A DNA stretch of 64,000 bases from Rhipidocladum racemiflorum (GCA_036346355.1 CM070580.1:26331374-26395373); one strand, 5' to 3'; positions 1 to 11,662 are shown, counted from the stretch's first letter. The notes: generated by a model not told the origin, from the letters alone. Translations and numbers: made by a program.

Positions 1-1174
1 TGATCCAAACAAAAGCATGGAACCAATAGATAACAACCTAAGGCACAACTAGGATGAAGGAATTGGATTGAAACTCACCGGAATGGATGAATTCGACGAC
101 GAACGGAGTTTCGGCCGGAGTTGGAAAAACGCGAAATTCGTCGCCACCGATTGATGCAACCTAGAATAAACGATTGGGTTAGATGCTAGACTCATCCACG
201 GTCACAAGGAACCAAGTGGCATGAAGAAAGGCTCACCGGAGAGGGAGAAACGACGACGAACTCAAGAACTCCGAAAAAGCACGACACGAGCTCGGTTTTC
301 TTGATCTAGAGAGCAAATGGTGGGGAGATGCAAAGAGGGGCTTACACCACCGGAAAGAGGACTTTTATACCGAGAGATTAGAGGTGGTGATGCGGCGTTT
401 GGACGAGAAACGGCCGAGCTATGAGCAATTAAAGTCATTATGACCGTTTTCGGTTTTCGGGCGCCCGTACGGATTCCGGCGAGTTCTCCGGCGAGAGGTG
501 GTGGGGGATGCGAAGAGGACGACGCTCCGAATCCAACGCAACCGGCCGTTCGTTGATTGGAGTTACGTGGAGGGAGTTACAAGCATTTAAAGAAGGGCAC
601 CTCCATTTTTGCAAGCTTGAAGCTCCACCAACCATGCATGGCTAGAGGAAGAAGATGATGAATAGTGTTGGCCACGTGTCACTCCCTCATTGGCCCTCTT
701 TTACGTAAACGATTCGCCCTAGAGAAAAATTAGGAAAAATGGCCTAAAAATTCCGGAAAAATTCCTAGAGCCATTTTAGAATATTTGGGACTCAATGGAA
801 TTGGTTTGGTTGAATTTGGACGAAATTTGTGGAATTTTAATATTCGGAGCGAATCATGCATTTAACAAAAGCCGCGCGAGATAAAATAGAAACGGAGGTC
901 CAAAAATTCGGGGATAAATTCATAAAATCATTTAGGAATATTTGGAACATTTGAAAAGTGGTTTGGATATTTTTGGAGCATTTATGGACTCGGGTGAATT
1001 TTCGGGTACCGGCGGAACTGGAAAATCCGATTTTTCGATCGGAGAGGAATAAATTCCCGATTTCGGAGGAAAAATGGATGCCAGGTTATTATAAACACCA
1101 ATGAAACTCCAAATTTTGAATTTACTTTATTTAAATTATGTTTTCCTCCAGAAGGCGAAAATGAGGATGTTACA
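1..1174 (-). mobile_element. Partial gypsy-type LTR, cut by the left window edge
   Basis: Read on the minus strand, an LTR-like sequence begins TGTAACATCC at 1174 and runs leftward out of the window. The TGTAAC start matches the solo LTR at 55076 (TGTAACGCCC), and both have the same A-rich 'ccggaaaaa' texture. No coding region is visible. The other end, and therefore the target duplication, lies outside the window. It could be a solo LTR or one end of a longer element. The family assignment (chromovirus-like gypsy) is an inference. Confidence 0.5.
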
Positions 1175-1275
1175 TACATATATACGTATATATATACGTA
1201 TATATATATACACGTATATATATACGTATATATTTATACACGTATATATATACATATACGTATATGTATGTATAT
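1171..1275. repeat. TA/TACG-rich microsatellite
   Basis: A run of alternating purine-pyrimidine 'tatatacgta' units abuts the start of the LTR. It encodes only low-complexity Tyr/Ile peptides and is not a gene. Confidence 0.85.
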
Positions 1276-2688
1276 GTTATACTTGGATCTCATGTATAAT
1301 TAGTGTAATGGATTTGTAGGCCTGTGTGGCAATGGATTGTAATAAATTTTCATTTCAGTATCTAATTATTATTCTACTACAACACTCTGAACACACGATA
1401 TACTAATTAATAAAATACCAGGTGCACTCGATGTTTTAATTAGCTATTATACTGAGATTCATATAATTATCTCAGAGTAATAATGATGTTATGTTATTAC
1501 TGAGCTAATTATGCGGGTCACTGCAGTGACCATCGTCGCCTCTCGAATCGATGCGATTATTCCCTTGTTCGTCTCGGTCATCAGTTCAGTGTATTTTGTT
1601 AAACTTCTCCTGATGTTTTTGTATGTGCTGATAGAGACAATATTTTGAGTTCTTAATTACATCCAAATAGTTGAAGGAACCTCTCCACTGTGGAGAAATT
1701 CCTCCACTGTGGAGAAATTCCGAACTTTTTGTTAATGGAAGGCACGCCATTCTTAGAGCTTGAAATTTTTGCTGTGGATTTAGAAAATCAGAGTTTTTAT
1801 TTTGTTCCAGTTGTGTTTACCAAATTTTTATGCACTTATGCAAATATTCTCTTTGATAAGTCTTTTCTTGATATATATTCCATACCCAGCTCAACCCATG
1901 GAAGCAAGACGGCCCTCTTATTTTTGTGAACGAGGCGGTTGTAACGTTTGAGTTTGTCTGGAATCTGGTTAGGATCAAGGCATCTCTTATGGAAGCAAAA
2001 CTGCCTCTTATTTTTGTGAACGAAGCTCAACCCCTGGAAGCTGAGTTACATCAAGTCATCAAGTAGGTGGTTCTGGCTATTCATTGCAACGATAAGCAAT
2101 GTACTCTGATTATATGAACTATTTTTATTTTAATTGCTTAACTTGAGTATATGTGTGTCTATTTTAGTTGTCTGTATATACTCTGATGACTTATGTTGGT
2201 GGGTAAATGGGTATATCAGCAGATGATAGGTATGGGTGATGTTTTTCGTCCATCACCCTTTGTAGATATGCCCAGAAAAAAGATTTCGAGTGACGGACAT
2301 GTATATGAACGAGTACTATCTTTATCTGTCGTGCTCGTTGCGATCCCTTGTCAAGGGCTTGTCCAAGGGTTCGCGTGTATGATGACTAATGCAACGTGTG
2401 TAAAAAACAGGGGCGTGATTGCATACTTTCACCGCCCACTTACTCAGTTGACTCACACAAGGTAGCTGGTAGCATGCCATACTGGTCGTGGTCAACCAAA
2501 CATGCCAGGGCTCGGATTCCTGTGATGTGTTTGGGAGTTCAAGTGTTCAATTGTTCATTTTATTTTCGCACAGTGCTCTCTCTCTCACACACACACAGCC
2601 GACTTTAACCAATGTGATCTAGATCGGGTTACAAATTTTCAGTCCGCTAAAACTTTGGAATCTGATAAAACATCCGGTGACGAACTGT
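1276..2688. other. Intergenic stretch without a recognisable gene
   Basis: No coding similarity was recognised. Two local repeats stand out. The palindrome CTCCACTGTGGAG occurs twice, 19 bp apart, at 1683 and 1702. A segment around 1900-1935 ('ggaagcaagacggccctc' and following) recurs imperfectly at 1990-2026. A short CT/CA microsatellite lies near 2577-2598. The short open frames here show no family resemblance. Confidence 0.6.
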
Positions 2689-2696
2689 ATTTCTAT

Positions 2697-3284
2697 GAGT
2701 AAATTTCATAAAACTATATGTTTCTACAAACTATCGAAAAACTGCAGGTTTTAGTTTATCTCTACTATTCTAAAGCAGCACTTGGTGGCAGTGGTCTGTT
2801 CTTCCCACGTCATTAATTGCCACTTAATTGCCCTACTTAATTGTCCTACTTAATTGCTCTACGCAAGAAACGAAGCGTTGCTTTAATTAGCCAGCTTTCG
2901 CAAGAAACGAAGCGTTAAAGATAGATGTTTGATCTTGTGAAATAATTTTTTTTATTTTTTAATCTTTATTTTTCGTTATCAATTTTGTTTTTCGTAGCAA
3001 CGCACGGGCATGTAACTAGTATTTCACAAAACTACAGATTTTATAAGAAATTGTATCACAAAACTACAGATTTTAGAATTGATCGTTTTTATAACGGGTC
3101 TAACAGTGTGTGTCTACATGGCAGCCTCATACACGAGTGAAACAGGAAATGAGGCATGTGAGGCTATCATATGAGTCTGTCCTGTCAAACATGTTATAAA
3201 AAACAGTTTTGTGAAACATGAGCTGAAATCTGTAATTTTCTAGTAGTTTGTATAAGAAACATGTAGTTTTGTGAAATTTGCTCC
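2697..3284. mobile_element. Non-autonomous TIR element (MITE-like), interrupted by a Helitron
   Basis: The left end, GAGTAAATTTCATAAAACTA, matches the inverted right end, GGAGCAAATTTCACAAAACT. The similarity extends inward for about 45 bp with small gaps. The flanks read atttctat (2689-2696) and atttttat (3285-3292), a possible 8-bp target duplication with one mismatch, which would suit an hAT-type element. There is no coding capacity. About 260 bp of the interior is a separate Helitron insertion. Confidence 0.6.
2759..3019 (+). mobile_element. Short non-autonomous Helitron, copy 1
   Basis: It begins TCTCTACTATTCTAAAG directly after an A and ends CACGGGCATGTAACTAG directly before a T, the Helitron arrangement (A-TC...CTAG-T, no target duplication). 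The 3' subterminal segment 'gtagcaacgcacggg' corresponds to the hairpin region typical of grass Helitrons, although pairing here is imperfect. It shares both termini and most of its interior with the copy at 16192. It encodes no Rep/helicase and would depend on other elements for movement. Confidence 0.75.
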
Positions 3285-3390
3285 ATTTTTATTGTCACAT
3301 ATAGTAAGATCATGAATGAAGAACTTATAATATTGTCATAGATTGTTCTATTTTTTATAATAAAAATGTATCAATTCTTACAAAGATAAC

Positions 3391-3876
3391 GAATTTTTTT
3401 AAATAATACTTTTTTTAAAAAGAATTGCGGTTTTAATACTCGAAAAATTAAAATTGCAAAATTAATATGTAATCGCCAGACCGTACGGCGAATACCCTAT
3501 TTTCGCCATATGGTATGGCGAAAATACCCTAATTACCCGATTAAAGCCGATTAACCGTCGGCTGTTTGATTAAGGCTATTTTCGCCGTACCATATGGCGA
3601 AAATACCCTATTTTCGCCAAACCGTATGGCGAAAATAGGGTCTTCGCCATACCATACGGCGAAAATAGCCTTGATTCCCGTGTAGCAGATTAACTGCGGA
3701 TTTAGTGTATCGTCGCCATACGGTTCGGCGAAAATAGGGTATTTGCCGTAGGGTATGGCGAAAATAGGGTATTCGCCATACGGTCTGGCGATTACATATT
3801 AATTTTGCAATTTTGATTTTTCGAGTATTAAAACCGCAATTCTTTTTTAAAAAAGTATTATTTAAAATTTTTTTTC
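3391..3876. mobile_element. MULE-type foldback MITE with repeated palindromes
   Basis: Long terminal inverted repeats of about 100 bp (3391-3492 and 3772-3876) are nearly identical when reversed. They are flanked by the direct repeat CAAAGATAAC at 3381-3390 and 3877-3886; the 9-10 bp size is typical of Mutator-like transposition. Eight copies of a 17-bp quasi-palindrome of the form CGCCATACsGTATGGCG start at 3474, 3504, 3583, 3615, 3645, 3714, 3744 and 3774, mostly separated by AAAATAGGGTATT-like spacers. There is no open reading frame. Confidence 0.85.
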
Positions 3877-3968
3877 CAAAGATAACTGTCGGGCCTGCCC
3901 TATCTAGTTTTGTGATGAAATTATTGGGATCTTCACCAATGATTCATTGTGCATGACATTTTTGGTTT

Positions 3969-5332
3969 TGTAGGATCGGATGACGTCAATCAGAGGGGGG
4001 GTGAATGATTGAGCGAGTGCTAAAACAAATTTTTAGTGATTCTTTAAACCCCCTAAACAAAATATAAAATATTGCTTTGGTTTAACGCAAAAACAGATTA
4101 GCAGATATTCATTAAATCATGGATTCCCGGAGATCCAACCGTTCAATTGATGTGAAATTTTTACTGTAGAAACTAGATTCAATTTAGAAACTAACCCAAC
4201 AAGAATCGACTCAATCGGATCTACGGAGCAAAAGTTATGGGCTTCGCAAGTTGACTGTGTCAATAATACCGAAAATAGATTGAACCCTAATTACGAGATT
4301 AAACAAAATCTATGAGGAATTAACCAATCAAACTTTTTAGATCAATTAATTGATGCTCTAGGAAGGTTTGGAATAGATCAAATCAAAATATCACGGAGAA
4401 ATAATAAACCAATCTATAATCAAAACGTGCATGAAACGAACAGTTATCAAAACAAATGATCAAGCCTTTGTTTATGCAACACTGTACCAACAGGAAATCT
4501 CGAGTTCTTGTAGCTAACCGTGTCTTGTAGCTCTACGAGGTACTGGAACCTTGAATTGACTCTGCCGCTTGCTTTTGCTAGGATGGCTTCGTCGCCGTCT
4601 TTTCTTGGTGAACAACGCCGCCACTCTTCCTTTTGTTCCGTCGCACCACAATACTTCAACTTGCTGTCTGGTCGCCTTTTCTTTTTGCTCGACCATTTGT
4701 CGGGAAGTGCTTCGCTTCGCCGTATGTTCCAGCCGCGCGACTCCTCCCTTTTTATATTGCTCCACGCACGTCCGAGTCGACTTTGCATACGCAAGTGATC
4801 CTGTCCGAACAAGACTCTTACTTGACTTTCCTAGCCGAACAAAACTCAGACTCGTACAGACAGAAACGGCTGAAACTTCCTATCTCTAATTAAGCACCTA
4901 TATGCGAATATATCTGGCCCAAAACACCTGGCCTAATATATGCACATAGTTCAAAATTCACACATGCACGCGTACGGCCCACCTGCCGCTACCGCGTGAC
5001 TCATTCTCCCTCACATGCATTGTTCTCTAATCCGAACGTCCCGCATGACATCCTCGATCATTTGAACCTCGATTCATCTCAGAACCTAGTTCCGATCCTC
5101 ATCATCGACCACGTTCGACCTTAAGCAACACCTGCACATGAAAAACCACAAACAATTTTCCGAGCACAAGTCCACGACTTGACTCAAAATCAGTCCATGC
5201 AACCACTCACACGAGCGTATTGCAGCAAGCAAAAATAATGATCATGCTATCACAAGCATATCAAATAATTAACTGAACCAGCACATTTTGCAAATTCAAT
5301 TCTAAACCAATTTTTCAGCATATGATTTCACA
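3969..5332 (-). repeat. Copia 3' LTR
   Basis: The LTR runs from TGTAGGATCGG to CATATGATTTCACA. It matches the LTR at 11677-13043 with a few substitutions and 1-2 bp indels (for example around 4120-4180 and 4555-4740), which points to a fairly recent insertion. It is the 3' LTR because the element reads on the minus strand. Confidence 0.95.
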
Positions 5333-5345
5333 GTCTCCCCCTTGA
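5333..5345 (-). other. Polypurine tract of the copia element
   Basis: On the minus strand TCAAGGGGGAGAC lies immediately before the 3' LTR, the position of the plus-strand DNA primer of LTR retrotransposons. Confidence 0.85.
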
Positions 5346-6419
5346 TGAAAACATTGGCAACACCACATAGAATTGAATATTTGCAATTGACAATCACTAC
5401 ACAAGAAAGGTTTGTGAAATCAATAGGTTTAAACTCAAAAGCCAAAGTAAAAAACACAAAATCTCCCTCTTGACAAAATGCAAAGTGAAAAACTCCCTCT
5501 AGGTGAAATGAGACAAATCTCCCCCTAAGAAGAAAAATGTGAGTGAATGTGCAATGTGTACAAAATTCTCCCCCTTTGACAATGAATTCATCAAGAATAC
5601 AAAAGAGAGAACACCATGTTAAAAAAAATTTCCTTTAGCAATGATTTAACAAAAGAGAAACAAAGGAGTGCCAAGATAGGAAAAGATGAGCTCATTCGAT
5701 CATATAACCTTATATATCACATAATATGCCAAATACATGAACTTGATGTGATTTTAACGAGTTAGCGAATGACATGCATCTCAACCTCAGTACAGTCACC
5801 TATAGGCAAGTACTAAGCAAGATCTTAGCAGAAAAGCAAGACTCAAAGCTGAAGCAACTAACAACTCAGGGCGAGCAAGTAGTTTCAACTCCAATCTAGT
5901 AGGCCAATTTAATCTTTTAAAAAACGATTAACTGCATGTGGCATGCTTGAAGCATACTTCTTTTATTTTATCGGAATGGCATGCTTGAAGCATACATCTT
6001 GTCTTTTTAGGGAATGGCATGCTTGAAGCATACATCTTATCTTTTTAGAGGAAAGCAAGTCTGAAGCGCACAACTTAAGACCTTTGCTTTTAACAACCCT
6101 TTTTCTTGATTCCCTTTGCTTTTTCTTTTTCTTTGATTGTAAACATGCATAGAGATTAAAATGCCTTTTGAAAGAGTAAAGCTGAAAACACACTTGCTCC
6201 ATAGCCCAAATTTGTCAAGAAGATTCAATATCAAGCCTAGAAGAGTAAGATATCACAGAGTATTTAGCTATAGACAATCTAACCAAGGAATTCCACAATG
6301 TCACTTTTAGTTCAAGTAAAGCAATTTAGATTGTCGTATATCAGCTCAATTACATAATATATAAAGAAATATGATAAAATAAGCTCATCAACTAAAGGAC
6401 TTGGCAAGGAAACTCCCCC
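5346..6419 (-). other. Untranslated region between pol and the 3' LTR
   Basis: About 1.1 kb of element sequence between the pol stop codon and the polypurine tract. No env-like frame could be recognised. It includes the 38-bp tandem repeat at 5940-6053 and several short 'ctccccct'-type pyrimidine tracts. Confidence 0.6.
5940..6053. repeat. 38-bp tandem repeat, three copies
   Basis: Copies start at 5940, 5978 and 6016. Each begins GGCATGCTTGAAGCATAC, which holds the short inverted pair GCATGC/GCAT. It lies in the untranslated 3' part of the copia element. Confidence 0.85.
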
Positions 6420-8321
6420 TCAAAACAGGCTCATGGGATGCACAACTCCCAATTCTCCTCTTAGAAAAGCAAATCGAGAAGCATCAAGTGGTTTTGTGAA
6501 AATATCAGCAAGTTGCAACTCAGAATCAATAAAATGCAAAACAACATCTCCCTTTTCCACATGATCTCGAAGAAAATGATAGCGAATATCAATGTGCTTT
6601 GTTCGAGAATGTTGCACTGGATTTTTAGCAATATTGATAGCACTAGTGTTATCACAGAAAAGTGGAACACTATCTAAATATAATCCAAAATCCTTTAAAG
6701 TTGAAATCATCCAAAGCACTTGTGCACAACATGCAGCAGCAGCAACAAATTCAGATTCAGCAGTTGAGAGAGCAACAGAAACTTGTTTTCTAGATGACCA
6801 AGCAACTAAAGATGTACCAATAAAGTGACATGTTCCAGATGTACTTTTCCTATTAATTCTACAACCCGCAAAATCAGCATCAGAGTAGGCTCTAAGTGAT
6901 AAACAAGATGATGAAGAGTACCATAAGCCAAACTCTAAAGTGGATTGTAAATAGCGAAGGATTCGTTTTACCGCTTGTCGATGAGAAGCACGTGGGGAAG
7001 CTTGAAAACGAGCACACAAGCACACCGCAAAGTGTATATCTGGCCTTGAAGCAGTGAGATAAAGAAGCGATCCAATCATCCTTCGATATTCCTTTTGATC
7101 AACCGTTTCTCCTTCTTCATCCGGATCCAAAACAGTTGTTGTACCAATTGGTGTGGAAATTGGTTTGCATGTATCCATCTCAAAACGTCGAAGAAGATCT
7201 TTTGTGTACTTCGTTTGATGAATAAAGATACCTTGCTTTGTTTGCTTGACTTGTAAGCCCAAAAAGTATGTGAGCTCACCCATCATACTCATCTCAAATT
7301 CCCTGCTCATAGTGTCTGAAAACTTGGCAACAAGAGCATGAGAAGTACCTCCAAAGATGATATCATCCACATAAATCTGAACAAGTAAAAGATCTTTGCC
7401 ATGTTTGAGTGTAAACAAGGTTTTATCAATTTTGCCCATTACAAAATCATTTTTCAACAGATATGATTTAAGACGCTCATACCAAGCCCGAGGTGCTTGT
7501 TTTAAACCATATAAAGCTTTTGATAGTTTGAAAACATGATCTGGTAACTTGGGATTCTCAAAACCAGGTGGTTGCTTAACATAAACCTCCTCATTGATGA
7601 AGCCATTAAGAAAAGCACTTTTAACATCCATTTGATACAATCTAAAACCTTTAGATGCAGCAAAGGCCAACAAAATTCTAATGGCTTCAAGTCTTGCAAC
7701 AGGTGCAAAAGTTTCATCAAAATCAAGTCCTTCAATTTGAGTAAAACCTTGAGCAACCAACCTAGCTTTATTTCTTACAACAACCCCATCTTCATTTTGT
7801 TTATTCTTAAATACCCATTTAGTTCCAATAATATTATGACCTACAGGAGGTGGAACTAAGACCCAAACCTGATTACGCTCAAAATTCTCAAGTTCCTCAT
7901 GCATGGCATTAATCCAAGACTCATCAGATAAAGCGTGACTTACATCTTGGGGTTCAAACGATGCAACAAAAGCAGTATGAGCATATGAGGCATTAGTATT
8001 GTACCTGTTTCGAAGTACACGCACGTTTAACTCACCAATCATCTGTCCAGGAGGATGTCTACGTTGTATGTGCATTGGTGCAGAAACTTCTGGAGTTGTC
8101 TCATGTACAGTACCATGTGAGGATTCTGTAGTTGCTTGAGTTTCTTCCTGTGGTCGGGTCCGACTGGCCGGGTTGTCAACTTGATTGCCACCGTCATCTT
8201 CATCTTCATCATCACTTTCTTCCAAAAGATACTTTCGTAACCGCAAGTCACCTGTGTCCTGAAGAGTCGGGTCTAATCTTGGGGCTAGCCTCATCAAAAG
8301 TGACTTCACAAGTCTCAACAA
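6420..8321 (-). CDS. Copia reverse transcriptase-RNase H, open frame of 633 codons
   Basis: This frame covers the RT and RNase H part of copia Pol, which copies element RNA into DNA and degrades the RNA strand. Visible motifs: KARLVAQGF (about residues 185-193), MDVKSAFLNG with the first catalytic Asp (231-240), YGLKQAPR (271-278), YVDD with the catalytic Asp pair (317-320), and an RNase H segment containing YSDADFAG. The frame is open throughout and ends just before the 3' untranslated region. The first ~100 residues are the acidic, Thr/Ser-rich linker that follows integrase. The start given is only the first Met in frame; in a working element this would be part of a longer polyprotein. The upstream integrase lies in another frame, so translation from gag is broken. 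Confidence 0.85.
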   Translation of the reverse strand: MLRLVKSLLMRLAPRLDPTLQDTGDLRLRKYLLEESDDEDEDDGGNQVDNPASRTRPQEETQATTESSHGTVHETTPEVSAPMHIQRRHPPGQMIGELNVRVLRNRYNTNASYAHTAFVASFEPQDVSHALSDESWINAMHEELENFERNQVWVLVPPPVGHNIIGTKWVFKNKQNEDGVVVRNKARLVAQGFTQIEGLDFDETFAPVARLEAIRILLAFAASKGFRLYQMDVKSAFLNGFINEEVYVKQPPGFENPKLPDHVFKLSKALYGLKQAPRAWYERLKSYLLKNDFVMGKIDKTLFTLKHGKDLLLVQIYVDDIIFGGTSHALVAKFSDTMSREFEMSMMGELTYFLGLQVKQTKQGIFIHQTKYTKDLLRRFEMDTCKPISTPIGTTTVLDPDEEGETVDQKEYRRMIGSLLYLTASRPDIHFAVCLCARFQASPRASHRQAVKRILRYLQSTLEFGLWYSSSSCLSLRAYSDADFAGCRINRKSTSGTCHFIGTSLVAWSSRKQVSVALSTAESEFVAAAACCAQVLWMISTLKDFGLYLDSVPLFCDNTSAINIAKNPVQHSRTKHIDIRYHFLRDHVEKGDVVLHFIDSELQLADIFTKPLDASRFAFLRGELGVVHPMSLF

Positions 8322-9090
8322 TTTTGTTAGTCTCTAAATTCAGCACCACGGTAACCATGAGTATGAAGAGCATAACCAAGAAAAAGTCCATCCGAGCATC
8401 TAGATTCAAATTTATCAAGATTTCCATGTTTGAGAATGAAGCATTTGCAACCAAAAACACGCATATGAGAGATGCTAGAGTGCGACCAAAACGAAGTTCA
8501 TAGGAAGTTCTATGTAGCTTTGCTCTCAAAAATACTCTATTTGAAACATAGCAAGCAGTAGATATAGCTTCAGCCCAATACTTCCTAGGAGTTGAAAATT
8601 CATCAAGCATAGTCCTAGCCATCTCAACCAATGTACGATTTTTCCTCTCAACTACACCATTTTGTTGAGGACCACGAGCGTAAGAAAATTGATGCTCAAT
8701 ACCATGTTTGGAACAAAAGGAAGAAAAAAAGTATTCTTGAATTCTCCTCCATTATCACTCCTAATTACTTTAAGTGCTTGAGCAATTCCTAAACAACCTT
8801 AATGCAAGCTCTTGAAAACATTCAAAAACTTCATCTTTGGTAGACAAGAAATATACCCAAGAGTACCTAGAGTAATCATCCACAATAACAAGAACATACC
8901 ACTTACCTCCTGCAGATTTCACTCTAGCAGGTCCAACAGTGTCCATATGTAGAAGTGACTGGAGCATTAGTCATAACAAAGAAATAGGAAAATGTGGAGA
9001 TGCAGTCATTTTCCATGTTGACAGGAGGAGCAAACCAAATTACTTGTTTTATCAATCTTTAATTCAGGCAAACCTCTAAGCAAGTTTGAG
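8248..9090 (-). pseudogene. Copia integrase, frameshifted
   Basis: Minus-strand fragments of the integrase catalytic core are readable. They include HMDTVGPARV and VDDYSRYSWVYF near 8860-8945, followed in other frames by PRKYWAEAISTACYVSNRV and the C-terminal part near 8480-8590. Frame changes around 8630-8770 and 8280 separate the pieces and detach them from the RT frame, so no full integrase can be made from this copy. Confidence 0.8.
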
Positions 9091-9094
9091 GTCC

Positions 9095-9559
9095 TTATGC
9101 GTGAAAGCTGATCGAAACCAATATGACCAAGTCTACGATGCCAAAAGTTAAATCTTTAGAAACTTGGGAGACAAGACATGTAGTTTCAGATGTTGGATAT
9201 GAAAAATCACCTTTAAACAAGCGACCAATGCGAGTGATATTGCATACTAGATTTTCAGAAACATCTAATATACGACAAGAATTTTTCCTAAATCTCACCT
9301 CAAGATCTTCATCAAGCAACTGAGAGACTGAGAGCAAATTATACTTGAGCTTACTTACCAAAGCTACATCCTTGAGAACGAAGTTTTCATTGACTCGCAC
9401 AATTCCTTTTCCAAGAATCCGTCCCTTTGAATCATCGCCAAAAGTGATAACCTCATCACCTGAACTTTGTGTGAGGGAGGAGAACCATTTTGAATCTCCA
9501 GTCATATGACGTGAACATCCAGAATCTATGAACCATATGTTCTCCTTCCTCTCTCGCAC
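9095..9559 (-). pseudogene. Copia aspartic protease and GAG-pre-integrase segment
   Basis: It starts with WFIDSGCSRHMTGD, the copia protease active site (D-S-G), followed by FGDDSKGRILGKG and NLLSVSQLLDE, both typical of this domain. The frame runs into non-matching sequence at the end (near 9100-9160), just before integrase, consistent with a frameshift. The role in an intact element is to cut the Gag-Pol polyprotein. Confidence 0.8.
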
Positions 9560-9562
9560 AAC

Positions 9563-11651
9563 CTACACAAAAGGGAATGTCGATGTCTCAATCAAGTTAG
9601 ATAAAAGAGTTTTAGGAATCCAAGATTGAGACATACGACCAATGAAACCAGTAGACATAACACGAGGATTTTTATCACAATGAGAAGCAGAGTGTGCCTT
9701 TCTGACATTAGACTTAGCATTGAACCTTTCTCTCCATTGCTGTTTAGCTAGTCTAAAGCAGAACTGAACTAAATGGCCATCTTTACCACAGTGAGTGCAA
9801 GTGTATTTAATATGATGTTTAGCTTTAGAAGTAGAAGAAACATTTGCACTCATCATAGTAGAAGATAAAATTCAGTGATTTAAAAAGCAGTTTTCTCTGG
9901 CTCTTTGACAATTTCAAACTTTCCACTTTCAAGAGCTTTAACAACAGTAGGAGCATGTGATTTGTGATGAGCATAAGGATCAAAACCTAAACCTTTGTGA
10001 TGAGTGCTGACTTTTGATTGATCCAAAATCATATTTAGGTTTTTCTTTCCTTTAGTAAAACGCTCTAACGACTTTTCCAAGTAATCAACTTTTCGAGAGA
10101 GCACAAGACAATTATTGCAAGGAATATCAACTTTCTCTTTCTGTTTGCGACAAGTAGAGCATGAAAGAACCTCATGAGTGAGCATATCATTAGTCATATG
10201 AGAAACTCTAGCATTTGCATCTTTCAATTTCAATTCAAGAATTGAGCATTTAGGACAAGAAATTAAACCATGCAAATCATCAGTGGAACAGCTAGCATGT
10301 TTAATATGTTTCTCATTTTGATGCAACGGGAAGCATGAACATTCCTTAAAGCAATAACTTCAGATTGTAGCATATCACAAGATTTGCAAGAATCATCATC
10401 GTGAATTAAAGATCTAAGCCTTGCAATTTCAGAATTGGAACTATCAATTTCTAGATCTTTTCTTTAAGAGCCTTCTTAGATTTTTAAGTTCAAGCTAATT
10501 TAACCATGGCATACTCAAGCTCATCATAAGAAGGTCTCACCTCTTCAAGGTCGGAGTCGTTGTCGCTATCCCTTCTAGCCATAAAACACATCCCGTGAAG
10601 TCATCATCGGATCTCCCTTCTTGTCCTTCTTCTTGTCATGTGGCTCATCATCACTCTCAAAGTCCACATCACTAAGATCACACTCCTCTATGGCGGCTAA
10701 GACTTTCTTTGCAACTTTTCAAAATTGGGGCGCCTAGGGGTAGTGTGTCTTGAGCTGCGTTGTGAGTTCCCTTTCTTCCTTCTTCTTCAACTTGGGACAA
10801 TTTGCTTTGATATGCCCGGAAAGCCACACTCAAAACAGTTGAAGGACCTCGAAGTTGTGCCTCCACGCCTCCTCATCCTCAAATTGTTGAGTGCTTTAAA
10901 AGCACGTGAGGAGATGAGCACAAGATCTTCTTCAGGAAGCATCTCAAACTGTTCATCTGAAAAAGAAGCCAATGCAGACAAGGAACCAAAAGATGGTAAT
11001 CCAGACGAAGTGCTGGGGTTAGCAACAAGTGCATGTGTAGAGGATTTATTATCACTAGGTGACAAAGAATCCATCTCATAAGTTTTCGCCTAGAATAAAG
11101 ATCATCCATGGTCAAAGTATCCAAGTCAACAGTTTGATTAATTGCAGTAACAACCATGCGCCATTCAGGACTAAGAGATCTCAAAATTTTACTAGCGTTA
11201 TCCTCAACTGAATTAGTAACTCCAACACCACGCAAATTACACAAGATTTTCTCAAACCGGGAGAAAAGATCATCAATTGATTCACCTGGTCTCATAGCAA
11301 AATCAGAAAAATCTTTTTGGTAAATATTTTTGCGCACTTTCTTAATCTTAGTAGAACCTTCATGATAGTCACATAATGTCTTCCAAACAGAATAAGCAGA
11401 TCGTAGATGAGAAACTCGATCAAATTCTTTTCGTAAATTCCTTGAAAAATCAAGTTTCTAGCTTTAGCATTCAAATCAACGTCTACTTTGTTATCATTGG
11501 TGACTATATCAGGAACATCAAAAACAGTAGAAACTTTGCGCCAAACATCATTACCTTGAGCTTCAATATAGGATTGCATGCGACTCTTCCAATAAGAAAA
11601 ATTTGAATCATTAAGCATAGGAGGACGATTAACATACTTATCTGACGCCAT
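9563..11651 (-). pseudogene. Copia gag (nucleocapsid), frameshifted
   Basis: The gag start MASDKYVNRPPMLNDSNFSYW (11651) follows the primer-binding site by about 12 bp. The frame breaks near 11330 and resumes as FSDFAMRPGESIDDLFSRFEK. A first zinc knuckle near 10800 is damaged (CFECGFPG without the usual His/Cys spacing). A second, CTHCGKDGHLVQFC (CCHC, about 9755-9800), is intact. The middle (9880-10326) is a Cys-containing coiled region with KVDYLEKSLERF. Gag normally packages the element RNA; this copy cannot make a continuous protein. Confidence 0.8.
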
Positions 11652-11662
11652 ACCTTAACCTC

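Noticed and set aside
3474..3790. CRISPR-like array of evenly sized repeats
   Set aside because: Plant nuclear DNA; the units are palindromes within a transposon, spacing is irregular and spacers are similar to each other.
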